Below, one piece after another: positions 23,206 to 34,213 of a DNA stretch of 64,000 nt. Position 1 is the first letter of the stretch. The number at the start of each line of letters is the position of its first letter. Source of the DNA: Cercis canadensis (taxonomy: Eukaryota; Streptophyta; Magnoliopsida; Fabales; Fabaceae); the NCBI GenBank assembly GCA_003255065.1, contig QAOA01004502.1:21967-85966 (forward strand), read 5' to 3'. The translations under genes and the position numbers were made by a program. The notes under the pieces are model-generated. The model did no database searches, was not told the DNA's origin, and saw only the letters and a list, made by a program, of their open reading frames with translations.

Positions 23206-26000
23206 GATAAAAATTCTGATTTTCATATACTATAATGGTCAAGTGTATAATGGAGAGCAAAGAGTCACGTATGAAAGTGCTAATCCTGTATGCATGATGT
23301 TGAAGCATTGAATTAGACTACATAGTTTGAAGAAGGTGATACACCAAAAATTACTTCTTGCTCCCAGTACAGTGTTATCAAATATCAAATATAGATTTCC
23401 CATGTCAGCCAACCCATTGTATTATGGTGCAATTGACCTCATGGTTGATGAGGATGTAATGTGCATGTATGCAAGTCATTCAAAGCATGCTAATCTTTGA
23501 GCAATAGAGCTTTATATGGAGACGGATACTGCACAACATGATGATACCGGTGTTCAGATTGATGAAGTTGATGCAGGTGGGCCAAGTTCAATACCTTGTT
23601 CAATTCAAGGGTACAGTGAAACAAATTTTGTCCTTGATCAATGTTATCGACCACATTTTGACTCACCTGAATTTCAAACTGGCATGCCTAGTTTGAGTTA
23701 AACTCCTCAGCCACCAAAGAGCCATGACTATGGTTGTGATGATGCTTGGTTCAATTCAAATATACTCTAGGGACGGGGCATTGAGGAATATGAAACTGCT
23801 GTAAATATAGAAGGACACGACGACTTCCAAATTAGTGATGCTAATTCTCCCATTGATCCTCTTATTAGTGACGAAGATGATGAAGATGAGATCACAAAGG
23901 GAGATAAATCCTATAGTGACGAAGAAACTGAACGTAGTTTGGATTTGAATGTACATCAAGTGTGCTATGAATCTGGTGGTCCTATACCAGAAATGGTGCA
24001 GCCATTGCAGTACTGTGAACCTTCACTAGTTTATTCAGACATTAACTGGGATGCTAGCAAGTTAGTGATGACATTGGAATATCAGATGGACATGGAGCGT
24101 GGGAAAGAGGTGGAGAGTTGTCAGTTGGGCAAGAATTCTTAACAAAGAATGATGTTCAAATTGTTGTCAAAGAATACTCACTGCAAGTGCACCATTCATT
24201 CATTGTTAGGCAGTCGCATCCAACAGTGTGGAGTATTATTTGTCCAAACAAGGAGAATGGTTGTATTTGGAGACTCCGAGCTTGCCAAAGAAGTAAGAGC
24301 AGACAATGGGAGATTACAAAGTACAACGGTCCTCATACTTGCACAAATTTCATGATAACGCAAGATCACAACAAGTTGAACATGCATGTGATAGCGTCGA
24401 GCATTCATGGGATGATTAAGGAGAGTCCGGATGTGTCAATCAAGTTGATTCAAGAATGGATATTGGATGACTATGGGTACCGCGCATTGTACAGAAAAGC
24501 ATGGTTAGCAAAACAAAAGTGCATCGAAAAAATGTTCGGCAAGTGGAATGAGAGCTACAACCTCTTACCTAGATGGATGGCAGCAATGATTATGGCAAAT
24601 CCGAGAATTGTTGTCAAATGGTTTTTGGATAATAATCAGATCAGCAGTCATTCCAATGTTCAGGAGAAAATGTTTCGCCATGTATTTTGGACATTCCAAG
24701 CATGTGTTGATGCATTTCCCTTTTGCAAGCCTGTGATTCAAGTTGATGGAACTTTCTTGAGGGGAAAGTATCGCGGGACATTGCTGATTGCTTCAACACA
24801 GGATGGTGATAGGTCACCATTGCCTCTTGCATTTGCTATTGTCGAAGGTGAAGTGAAAGATGCTTGGACATAGTTTTTGACCTTAGTTCGTTCTCACGTG
24901 GTTCGAGATCAACAAAATTTGGCGATAATTTCTGATCGTCATGTCAATATTTTTTCTTCGATTGCAGATCCTAGTGTTGGATGGAGTCTGCCACTTGCAT
25001 ACAATTTCTTCTGCTTGCGGCATGTCGTTAGTAATTGGAACACGCATTTCAAGAATAAAACTCTAAAGACAAAAATAAATGCAACAGGTATGTATAACTT
25101 TCTTAGTGTGTTTGTTTTAAACTTCTCTTGCCTAATTAAAAATTTGCGTAATAATTTAATAGGCAGTCAATTTGAATCCCTTAAATTCAAAGAGTTTATG
25201 AGGGATCTACAAGTTAGATGCGAAGATAGCTGGGCATGGAAGTATGTAGAAGATATTGAAGAGGCAAAATGGACTTTACAAGGAGATATTGAGGGGAGGC
25301 GCTACGGCATGATGACAACGACATGACAGAGAATATTAATGGCACGTTGAAGGGTGTCCGCAACATGCCAATTACTGCCCTTGTTAGAGCAACATATTAC
25401 AGGATGAATGCTATTTTCACCAAGAAGAGGGATCAGGCTGGTATGATGAAAGCTAGTGGGCAACGGTGGACTGAGTTTACAATGGTTAAGATGTGTGATA
25501 ATTCATGCAATGCATCATCACATAAGCCTCAATTGTTATATAGGAACACCAGAGAGTTTGAGGTGGAGGAGAGATTCAATAAGAGGACCAGGACAGCTGG
25601 TCACACGTTTATTGTCAATCTGATGGAGAGATGATGTAGTTGCGGCAAGTTCAAAGCCCTCCATTTGCCATGCTCACACGCAATTTCTGCTTGTGCTTCT
25701 GCTTCGCTTGATGAGTGGTCGTATGTGGATCTAGTATACTCCATTGAAAATTTAGTCAAGGTGTATCAAGGAAAATTTGGGCCTATTGGTGGACAAGAAA
25801 ATTGGCCTAAGATCAGTGGAGTACATGTTAGTCCCAACCCTGCAATGCTGAGGAAGAAAAGTCTTCCTGTTGTGAATCGCATACGGAATGAGATGGATTG
25901 ACCAGATTCAAATAGTAACTTGCGATTACGATGTAGTATTTGTTGACAAGAAGGGCATAATAAGCGAAAGTGTCCCCTTAGAAGAATGTCTGATCCATGA
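23206..26000 (+). pseudogene. mudrA-type MULE transposase (decayed)
   Basis: The product would be the DDE transposase that cuts and inserts the element in the nucleus. Visible in order are an N-terminal region ending in an acidic tract (DEDDEDE, ~23875); a MuDR DNA-binding-type domain (24118-24345, with CIWRLRA and a C..HTC pattern); the MULE catalytic domain with first Asp in IQVDGTFLRGKYRGT (~24737-24780) and second Asp in IISDRH (~24922); the third acidic residue in TENINGTLKG (~25326); a SWIM zinc finger (CSCGKF..LPCSHA, 25635-25682); and a C-terminal CCHC knuckle (CSIC..GHNKRKC, ~25932-25970). A 75-bp in-frame intron lies at 25088-25162. Eight in-frame stops (23309, 23498, 23699, 23768, 24871, 25632, 25899, 25944) and two frameshifts (a 2-bp insertion near 24110, a 1-bp loss near 25320) break it. 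The order and spacing match an autonomous family, so it is a dead full-length copy. Confidence 0.93.
25088..25162 (+). other. Intron in the mudrA catalytic domain
   Basis: GT (after 'gcaacag') to AG (before 'gcagtcaattt'), 75 bp, AT-rich with a pyrimidine-rich interior. Removing it joins two conserved parts of the MULE catalytic domain in phase. Its length is divisible by three, so the frame stays open through it and it would be missed by ORF calling. Confidence 0.7.
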
Positions 26001-26222
26001 CATAGTACCATTATGCAAATTTTATGTAATATATTTTCTACGTTAAATGTTGTATTATGTACTATTTTAATTACTTGCCAATTATGTATTATGGTGTTTG
26101 CTTATATATTAATCTTTAACCATGTTGAAACTTAATCATGACGATAATGTTTAAAAACAAATATTTTATACATGTACATATTACACTGACATTAATGTTT
26201 CATGAACAGCAACAAAGTAGTG

Positions 26223-28866
26223 CTAACGGCGATGTCGATACAAATGTCCCCTTGTCCCACATCTAGGAGGATTTCTCGCACGTGGTGGCAGCACTTTTTC
26301 GGTAGGTTGTGTTCGTGGTGGTGTCATATCATCATATGCCTCCCCAGAGGGAAACAGTCTCGTCCCAGTCATTGCCAGATCTATGGGCGGGCGTCCTATC
26401 GAAGGAGTCATTGTGGGCAATGTCCAATCTTCCGGAAAGAGAGTTTGTGAAGAGGCTTTTGCGTATGCGTCAATCGCTGATGGAAGAACAGTAGAATCAA
26501 CGCCAAATAAGTGATATGCAAGAGATAGTGCTACATAATCTGCATATGTTGGCGTTCCGAAGTAGCTCGGGTCTTGTGTGAACTGAACTGGGTTAGGCTG
26601 GTATGACACGTCAATCGAGGAAGTATGGACATCGGTGCAACGTTCAGACTATGATAAGCTCTCAGACCTCGAGCTAGAATGTTGTGGGTTCCTGGTAGAG
26701 TGTGTTACAGACTGCCGTCGATGATCGTGACTCTGATGACACAGATGCACTACCCGATGACATGGTCGCCTCAGGAGCCATTTGAGGGTGTATCACTGGC
26801 GGTAACTAACCATACTGTACAAAGACCCCGGTTAAACTTGTGACAAATGCCCGGTAGCGATCTGGAGACAGATCAGTAGGCTGATAAGTCCACCCAAGTT
26901 TAGGTCTCCAACCCTGCTGAGTTACCCCCTGCTTAGATATACCAGGCTGAGATCCACCCTGCTGAGTTCCCCAACTTGGCTGAGGAGGGTTTTGTTGAGT
27001 TCCCCAACCAAGTTGTGTGGCTTGATGATAATGAATCTGCATAATGGATCGAACTTGGAATCACTGCTTATTCAATAAATAATATACAATTTTAAAATAA
27101 TTATAAAATTAACTAAAATGACAACTATACACTGACCTGTCTAGCGGCTGTGGCATTTTTAAGGTTCATCTGTTAGTGAGTTATCCATAAATACCACGGC
27201 ATATACTCGGGATATACCCCAAATGGCTCATCTAAGTTAACAATGTATTCACATCGATGATCCCCCAAGAGGTTATGCTCCAAGCAATGTCCACAATGTA
27301 TCATGCTTCCCTCTCATATTGATATTGTGAAGCTGTCTATTAAAAACGGTGATCTCTCGAGGAATCTGCTACCAACTCCCAAACTGGCGCATGACTCGAT
27401 CTGGGTTATGGTGTTCCACGATGTGATAACATATCAATGGTACCTTAGCAGCCTAAACCTCATTTCCTGTAAAACAATAACCTGGGAGTAGTGACATCAA
27501 TGCCCTGTTATATGGCTGTCATACAATCTGTTCATATCAAATACCAATAACATGATTAATATTTCAATTCTATATATAATAAACTAATCAATGACATGAA
27601 GTTGTTACTAGTAATAAATCTCCATACGTCATCATTTTCAAGCAAATCGAAGGCACGACGATATCCTTTCTGGTCCGAGCCGTACACAATATTCGTCCAA
27701 TCTAACGGAAATTTCCACCTAAGAATATATCATAATATAACACTACAATTAATTAGGTTTATTACGACACAAAAATTATGTTTAATTAATTAGGTATGAG
27801 TCATACTATACATATTAATGTCACTGTAATATAATTAATATAATACTAATAACGTACAAATAAGTGTTCTTGTACTTTAATTATAAATAATTCAAAAATA
27901 TGGCAAAATTATATTTACTGACCTGGTCGCAAGTGGCCCAGTCGGATCACGATCGACTCGCCTCGGAGCTATAAATGGGAATCTCTCTCATGCTCAACAC
28001 TGGAGTAAAAAACAAAAGCTTGAGAAGTTATCAGCCTCTTCAAGAGAAGCATTGTAGAGAAGCAAGACAAGCTAATCCCCAGCTAAATCTCTCCACTTCG
28101 TTTAAATCTTCCAACAACTTCAAATACATTACATGCACAAAATTTCCAGTTCAATCAGGCATCAGCCACATGTCGATCAGACGGAGTATATGCACTCTGG
28201 CATATTTTTGCACTATGTCATCTATTGCATCATATGGACATTGATCAAATGTGCGAAATAGCCAACTCAACTTTAGTCTTCCACCAGTTAAACTGAGTCC
28301 GGTGGGATTACACCTAGTAAATCCTAACAAATATTACTCCACGCATAACCAGTATACTCTGTCACTGCCTTTCCATCTATAGGTAGACCAATTAATATCT
28401 CCACATTTTGCAGTGTAATAGTGCACTCACCCACAGACATGTGAAATGTATATGTTTTTGGTCGCCACAGTTCAACTAATGCAAATATTAATTGAATATC
28501 TATTTGTGTGGGTTCTATTTCTGCAACCCCACCAAAACCTGTCACTCTCACATATTCCATAACCCGATCGTCAGACTTATGTATTCTAGTTTGAGATCAG
28601 GGCCACACAACTATATCAACCTGTTTCAATTAATACTTACAAAATTACAGTGCTTACCAAACAAAACTACAATCAACTATATCTACAAAAATTAAAAGAA
28701 AAAATGATCTCACAATAATATTTACTCTAGTATTTAAAAACTACAATCAACTACAATGTTTAAAAATACTTACTCCAGTATCCCATACTTTTGTCGATAT
28801 GTGATTTCTTTGTTCAGTCAATAAAGTTGAGTCTTGCGGTCTTGGTAGTAGATTTTGATATGCCAT
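26223..28866 (-). pseudogene. MAIN-like plant mobile domain (PMD) gene in the MULE (decayed)
   Basis: Minus-strand, multi-exon gene of the PMD (aminotransferase-like, MAIN/MAIL1-related) family. Cellular members act in the nucleus in gene and transposon silencing; MULE-borne relatives have no settled role. Exon 1 (28866-28774) begins MAYQNLLPRPQDS and ends at a GTAAGT donor. Exon 2 (28620-27923, GTCAGT donor) holds the PMD core, with ALVELWRPKTYTFHMSVGE, ITLQNVEILIGLPIDG and, in the next part, SWLFRTFDQCPYDA and WERFPFIAPRR-like sequence. Exon 3 begins at 27718 (WKFPLDWTNIVYGSDQ). Exon 4 (~27465-27137) contains HIVEHHNPDRVMRQFG, typical of the family's C-terminal half. A Gln/Trp/Pro-rich tail follows (27036-26806 and 26609-26223). 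Several stops and frame changes make this copy nonfunctional. Exon edges are read by eye and the last two are uncertain. Confidence 0.85.
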
Positions 28867-28929
28867 TTTATCTAATGGAGATAAACTCAATAATCACATT
28901 CTTAAAGAGGTACCAAAAAATTACAATGA

Positions 28930-29135
28930 CAAGCTCACAATGAAGATCGAGTTAAGAACCAAAATCTTATCAACCAAAATTTCACAACAGTGAGAGATGA
29001 AGAATGAGAGAACAAAGCAAAGAAATGATGAAGATGGGCAAGAAGAAGGAAGGCCGAATGAAGAGGGAAAAAGCAGAAATGAGAAATGAGGGAGATGGCC
29101 GAAGGAAGGAGGAAGAAGGAAGAAAGAGGAAAAAA
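28930..29135 (-). promoter_or_regulatory. Purine/pyrimidine-skewed leader of the PMD gene
   Basis: The plus strand is strongly GA-rich ('gaagatgggcaagaagaagg' and similar), so the minus strand upstream of the PMD start is a CT-rich tract. That is common near plant transcription starts and 5'UTRs. The overlapping 70-109-codon frames here are low-complexity shadows. Confidence 0.45.
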
Positions 29136-29278
29136 TCTGCATGCCAGTGCCACATGTCATTGATCGGTTGGGCCAAAATCAGGACTTCCAGGGCATTGCC
29201 ACGTTTCAATCATGCACGAAAGGTCAACGGATTAACTGACAATGGGACTTGCAACATGAAAAGAAGATGCTACACACG

Positions 29279-29464
29279 AGGAGGGAATATGGCCAATCGG
29301 GACACGTCGTGGGCCTGTCGGCGTGTCCGGTAGGGCCCACCTGCCACCGAATTGTTTTTTTCATTTTTAAATTTTAAAAAACTGTAATATTTGTGTAAAT
29401 ACTTTCAAAAGTGTTACATTTAGGTAATTAGTTTTGTACACTGTAATATTTGTGTCAAAAGGCC
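29279..29464 (-). repeat. MULE right terminal inverted repeat
   Basis: Reverse complement of the left terminal repeat, ending in 'gtcaaaaggcc' immediately before the second target duplication (29465-29474). Differences from the left copy are scattered substitutions and short A/T-run length changes, so the copies have aged in place. Confidence 0.93.
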
Positions 29465-29474
29465 GTGAATCCAG

Positions 29475-30505
29475 TAGTTATCACTCTAAGAAGATTTATT
29501 AAGGTAGTTATTTGAACTTTCAGCTTGGAAGCGTATTCTGCCATTATAATTTCAATCACATGATTTTATATTCCTTGCTCACTCATAGTTCACCATGGGT
29601 ACTAGTTTCTATCAAGACAAGTTCACATAAAAAATGTGTGAGATAGAAGTCCAAATCATATTATTCAAGTTACAGTTGAAGATAATGACATATGTACCAA
29701 GTCACGTACTGGTAATCTTGAAGCCATTTTATTACTTTCAAATTGTAGATTTTGACTTCTTATTTGAAAACCCAAAACTCATACAATGATGCATTGTTTC
29801 TAGATCCATTCCACCACCATCATCTTGAATCAATAATGCAGGACTTTCATCTTTTGGATTTAAATATTTATCTACAAAGAAAAAAGTTCCCACCATGCCA
29901 TTTTGGGCTCATCAATTGCAATATTGAGAAGCTCTGCTATGACACCAAATGCCCACTTACGTGAAGCTGCATTCAAGTCAAGGAACATAAGGTCGATGTA
30001 TATATTGTTTTATGCATTTTGAACAATAACTTTAGATCCAAGCTCATCATCGTAGTTTGTTGCTTTCCAAAACTGCCTACAATGGGGTGTTGCACAAATT
30101 GATCACGTGGAGGGAAGGCCCATATCATCAACTAAGTTCTCTTTTAATTGATAAATTCCAAAAAATTGATAAATTCTTCTTTTAATTCTTTACTTGCATT
30201 TAATGAAGTTATCTTCTTCTTCCTTGGAAAATTTCTCTTCTGATTTTAGATTTAAGCACACATATGACAAATAAGTTCTCTTAATATCTTATAGAATTTA
30301 AATCATTAGCAATTTGATTTTGTATTTTTGCTTGATTCGATTCTATTATTATTTTTTAAATTTATTTTATTTATGAATTCCTTTTTAAATGGTTTGAAAT
30401 TTTTTTTTTATCTTTTGAGGAAGGAGAAATTAATCTATAATTATAATCTATTTGCTGGTGAATATTTCCTAATCTTTTTTTTCTTTTGTTAGTATTCTTT
30501 TTTAT
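29475..30505 (+). repeat. Repeat Y, right part (continues after the MULE)
   Basis: Matches 36100-36990 in inverted orientation. Shared marks include the region around 'ggtgttgcacaaattg', 'gaagctgcattcaagtc' and, near 30380-30490, 'gaattcctttttaaatgg'. No conserved coding frame. It resumes the sequence interrupted at 22421. Confidence 0.7.
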
Positions 30506-31311
30506 TGATGTGATTTTTACAAGCAATGGTACCGGGTCACATAAGTAGTAAAAAGATGAGTTGAGTATCTTCCTCAGGGATCAAGGCGCTAACTACCAAT
30601 TTTGCTAATAATGATTCTATTTGGAAAGATCAATAATTTGGATCGAAGAAAGCTCTAAAAATATGAATGCAAACGATTGATTAATTAAAGCTGAATAGTA
30701 AAGCAAAAGCAACTTAATAGCAATTACACTAAGAGATTAACGATGAACAAAAGAAGGCTAGGGTTGATTTTGCTCGATTTTGATTTCGGTTATTTCATAT
30801 ACAAAATAGCCTTTGAATCACTGAAGAATAAATTATTCTAGATACAAATCTTTTGTTGTTCGATAATTTCCTTAATTTGATTGATCTCAATACCTTGGAG
30901 AAACAATCCTCCCTGTCCCAATTAATTGCCCAATTCCTTGGTTCAATTAACTTGTCTAGGTGATTAAGCCCTAAGAAAATTAATTCAAGGTCACATAAAT
31001 TAAGTAATCCATTCCTAGATTAACCTGATTTATAGTAGAGATTACAAGAGCATACTCATATCTTACTATCCTTAGTATCAATATGAGCCAATAAATCAAT
31101 CAAATGACGGCCAATCACTCAAATGCATTAAGAACTGTACAATCTATTCTAACAAATAGATTTGCATTAAAATAAAATTATTCAACAGTAAAGCTTCATA
31201 AAAAATCGAGATACATCAATCCCTTAACTAAAAGGGCTTAGCTACTCATAGTCAAATAAGAGAAAAACAGAGAAAATAGAGTTCATCATGAAAGAAGAGA
31301 ATAAAAACTAG
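30505..31311 (-). mobile_element. LTR fragment of the 48-56 kb gypsy family (minus strand)
   Basis: The reverse complement matches 48550-49345, the 3' half of the LTR next to the primer site of the Tat/Athila-type element, with roughly 85-90 percent identity by eye. Landmarks are 'cctccctgtcccaattaa', 'attcaacagtaaag' and 'catttgagtgattggccg' on the proper strands. It starts at the LTR/primer-site boundary and is cut at 31311 by the unrelated LTR of the next element. A truncated relic. Confidence 0.8.
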
Positions 31312-31784
31312 ATGAATACCACAGGATAGGAATATACCTCCATGACTTGTGTAGTCAATTAAGAGATTCATAGAACCTAATGAATTCGTAATTATTATAA
31401 CTCGTATAGTAATATACAGGGATAGTAATTGGGGATATTTTCACCAGACCTTGGGAGAGGCTAGTGAATGAATAAGGGAATCTTGACTAGCAATTAGGAA
31501 GATAAATTGATATTAATGACATGAGGAACGAAAACTGGGATTATTTTTGGTGAAATCGGAACCATAGGCTTTTCTCTCTTGATTAATTAGTCGTTTTCTC
31601 TGTCTTAGCTTATTTTCAGTTTACTTAAAGTTCTATCTTGAAAATCTCCATACTCGTTGATTAGATAAAATTGAGATTAACCCAATTTCGATAATTGATA
31701 ACATTAGTCCTCATGGGAATGATAATTAACTCACATCTTATTACTTGGAAACGATAATGTGCACTTGCGTTAGAATTTTACACA
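31311..31784 (+). repeat. LTR 3' part of the deleted gypsy element
   Basis: Near-identical to 60959-61432, the downstream third of a 1378-bp LTR whose full form is at 60055-61432. It ends 'gaattttacaca' at 31784. The upstream ~900 bp are absent, replaced by the minus-strand LTR fragment at 30505-31311. Confidence 0.85.
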
Positions 31785-33320
31785 ACAATAGTGGTCAAGA
31801 ATGAAAATAATGAATTGATCCTAACTAGAACTGTGACTAGCTGGAGAGTGTGCATTGACTACATGAAGCTCAATAAGGCCACTAGAAAGGATCACTTCCC
31901 CTTGCCTTTTATTGATCAGATGCTTGACAGAATGGTTGGCCATCCTTATTGTTGTTTTCTTGATGGATACCCTAGCTATAATCAGATCTCTATAGCACCT
32001 GAAGATTAGGAGAAGACTACCTTCACTTGCCCATATGGGAAATTTGCCTTCAGACGCATGTCCTTTGGGTTATGCAATGCACCAACCTCTTTTCATATGT
32101 GCATGATGGCAATTCTCTTACATGGTGGAGAGGTTTATTGAAGTGTTTATAGATGACTTTTTAGTCTTTGGAACTTCTTTTGATTCATGCTTGGCTAATC
32201 TTGCTTAAGTTCTCCAATGTTGTGAAGAAACTAATCTAGTGCTCAACTGGGAAAAGTGCCATTTCATGGAGACATAGGGCATTGTCTTAGGCCATAAGAT
32301 CTATGCTTCTGGTGTTGTGGCTGATTGGGCTAAGAAAGAAACTATTGAGAAGCTGCCACCTCCTACATATGCTAAAGGAGTGTGTAGTTTTATAGGCCAT
32401 GCTGGATTCTATAAGTGCTTCATTAAAGACTTCTCCAAGATAATTGAGCCTCTCTGCAGTCTACTTCTCAAAGATGTGCCTTTTAAATTTATTGTAGATT
32501 GTCTTAAGGCTTTCCAAGTTCTTAAGAAGGCTTTGGTATCTGCCCCTATGATCATAGCTGCTGATTAGGATTTTCCTTTTGAATTGATGTGTGATGCCAA
32601 TGATTTTGCTATAGGAGCTATTTTGGGATAGAGTAGAAACAAGGTTTTTCATGTTATTTATTATGATAGTCGCTCCCTTAACCCTGCTTAGATGAACTAT
32701 GTCACCACTGAAAAAGAACTGCTACCAATGGTTTATGCTTTTAACAAGTTTTGGCCATACTTCATAGGACCAAGACCATATTCTACACTGACCATTATGC
32801 CATCATCTATCTGATCGAGAAAAAAGATGCAAAACTCAAATTAATCAAGTGGGTGCTCCTACTATAAGAGTTTGAGTTAGAGATCAAAGACAAGAAGGGA
32901 ACAAAAAATCAAGTAACTGATCATTTGTACCGCTTAGAGCCATATGAGCAACATGATTAAACAAAGCCTCATATTAATGATGCATTCCCAAATGAACAAC
33001 TCTATAATATCTTTGTTGGGAAGCTTTCTTGGTATTTAGATTTTGCTAATTATTTGACTAGTAAGGTTCTTCCACTAGAGCAACGCAGCAATCAACAGAG
33101 GAAGAAATTTCTCTATGATGTGAAGCATTACTTATGGGATGACCCTTTTGTCTACAAGCATTGCTCTGATAGGATTATCAGAAAGTGTGTCCCTAAATAG
33201 GAGATGGTGAGTATACTTCATCACTGCCATTCTTCTAAATATAGTGGTCACTTTAGAGCTAACCATTCTGCAGCTAAGATCCTTTAGTCAGGTTTCTACT
33301 AGTTGACATTGTTCAAAGGC
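31785..33320 (+). pseudogene. Gypsy pol fragment: RT and RNase H, start of integrase
   Basis: The first recognisable residues are VKNENNELILTRTVTSWRVC (31794 on), a position inside RT, so the N-terminal part is missing. RT motifs seen are YNQISIAPED, the FGLCNAPTSF-type block and FIEVFIDDF, the latter carrying the catalytic DD. RNase H follows (FELMCDANDFAIGAILG, TTEKELL), then the integrase zinc-binding start (HHCHSSKYSGHFRANHSA). At least ten in-frame stops break it, among them those after APED (32007), in the connection region, after IIAAD (32566) and after the AAKIL block. The frame stops at 33320, where a different element begins. Dead; the stops are shared with the 61-kb paralogue. Confidence 0.88.
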
Positions 33321-33589
33321 ACGCTGATAAGGATCCTAATACCCAATCAAGAGACCCGTTATCCATGTCTGTGGGTCCGATCACAAGAGCAAGAGCTAAA
33401 AGGATGCAAGAAGCTTTGAACGGCTTGATTGATAAGATCGAGGCTCAAGGAACAATTTTGGATCGAAGCCAAAAGTTTGTGTGCTCAATTTAGGCTAAAA
33501 ATGAAGATATTGAAGACGGGTAGAACCTTGGGGGCCGTAGCCTCCAAAACTCGATGTTGTAGCACTCCAAATCACTCAGAATGGCTTCT

Positions 33590-33964
33590 NNNNNNNNNNN
33601 NNNNNNNNNNNNNNNNNNNNNNNNNNNNNNNNNNNNNNNNNNNNNNNNNNNNNNNNNNNNNNNNNNNNNNNNNNNNNNNNNNNNNNNNNNNNNNNNNNNN
33701 NNNNNNNNNNNNNNNNNNNNNNNNNNNNNNNNNNNNNNNNNNNNNNNNNNNNNNNNNNNNNNNNNNNNNNNNNNNNNNNNNNNNNNNNNNNNNNNNNNNN
33801 NNNNNNNNNNNNNNNNNNNNNNNNNNNNNNNNNNNNNNNNNNNNNNNNNNNNNNNNNNNNNNNNNNNNNNNNNNNNNNNNNNNNNNNNNNNNNNNNNNNN
33901 NNNNNNNNNNNNNNNNNNNNNNNNNNNNNNNNNNNNNNNNNNNNNNNNNNNNNNNNNNNNNNNN
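33590..33964. other. Assembly gap (375 N), probably spurious
   Basis: The 249 bp before the gap (33341-33589) and the 249 bp after it (33965-34213) are the same sequence with two or three mismatches. The paralogue keeps a constant offset of 29648 through 33589 and jumps by exactly 624 (375+249) after it, so the gap and one copy should not exist. Confidence 0.95.
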
Positions 33965-34213
33965 ACCCAATCAAGAGACCCGTTATCCATGTCTGTGGGT
34001 CCGATCACAAGAGCAAGAGCTAAAAGGATGCAAGAAGCTTTGAACGGCTTGATTGATAAGATCGAGGCTCAAGGAACAATTTTGGATGGAAGCCAAAAGT
34101 TCGTGTGCTCAATTTAGGCTAAAAATGAAGATATTGAAGACGGGTAGAACCTTGGGGGCCGTAGCCTCCAAAACTCGATGTTGTAGCACTCCAAATCACT
34201 CAGAATGGCTTCT
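33965..34213. repeat. Artefactual direct duplicate of 33341-33589
   Basis: Starts at the first base after the gap and ends where the first contig ends, the pattern left by two overlapping contigs scaffolded without merging. The few differences ('gatcgaagcc' versus 'gatggaagcc') may be allelic or sequencing error. Confidence 0.85.

Larger units (their letters stand above)
22422..29464. mobile_element. Complete MULE (MuDR superfamily), 7.04 kb
   Basis: The element is bounded by long terminal inverted repeats beginning 'ggccttttgacacaaatatt' and by a perfect 10-bp target duplication, so both ends are intact. It carries two convergent genes, a mudrA-type transposase on the plus strand (about 23206-26000) and a MAIN-like plant mobile domain gene on the minus strand (28866-26223). 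Plant mobile domains are known passengers of MULEs, so the combination fits an established class. Both genes contain stops, so this copy cannot make its own transposase, although the intact ends could in principle still be recognised in trans. Confidence 0.93.

Noticed and set aside
24149-24832. Overlapping ORFs within mudrA in other frames (24149, 24196, 24641)
   Set aside because: Shadows of the transposase frame, which has clear MULE motifs.
28921-29333. Ser/Phe-rich and Lys/Glu-rich ORFs on both strands
   Set aside because: Low-complexity GA/CT tract in the PMD leader and terminal repeat; no domain.
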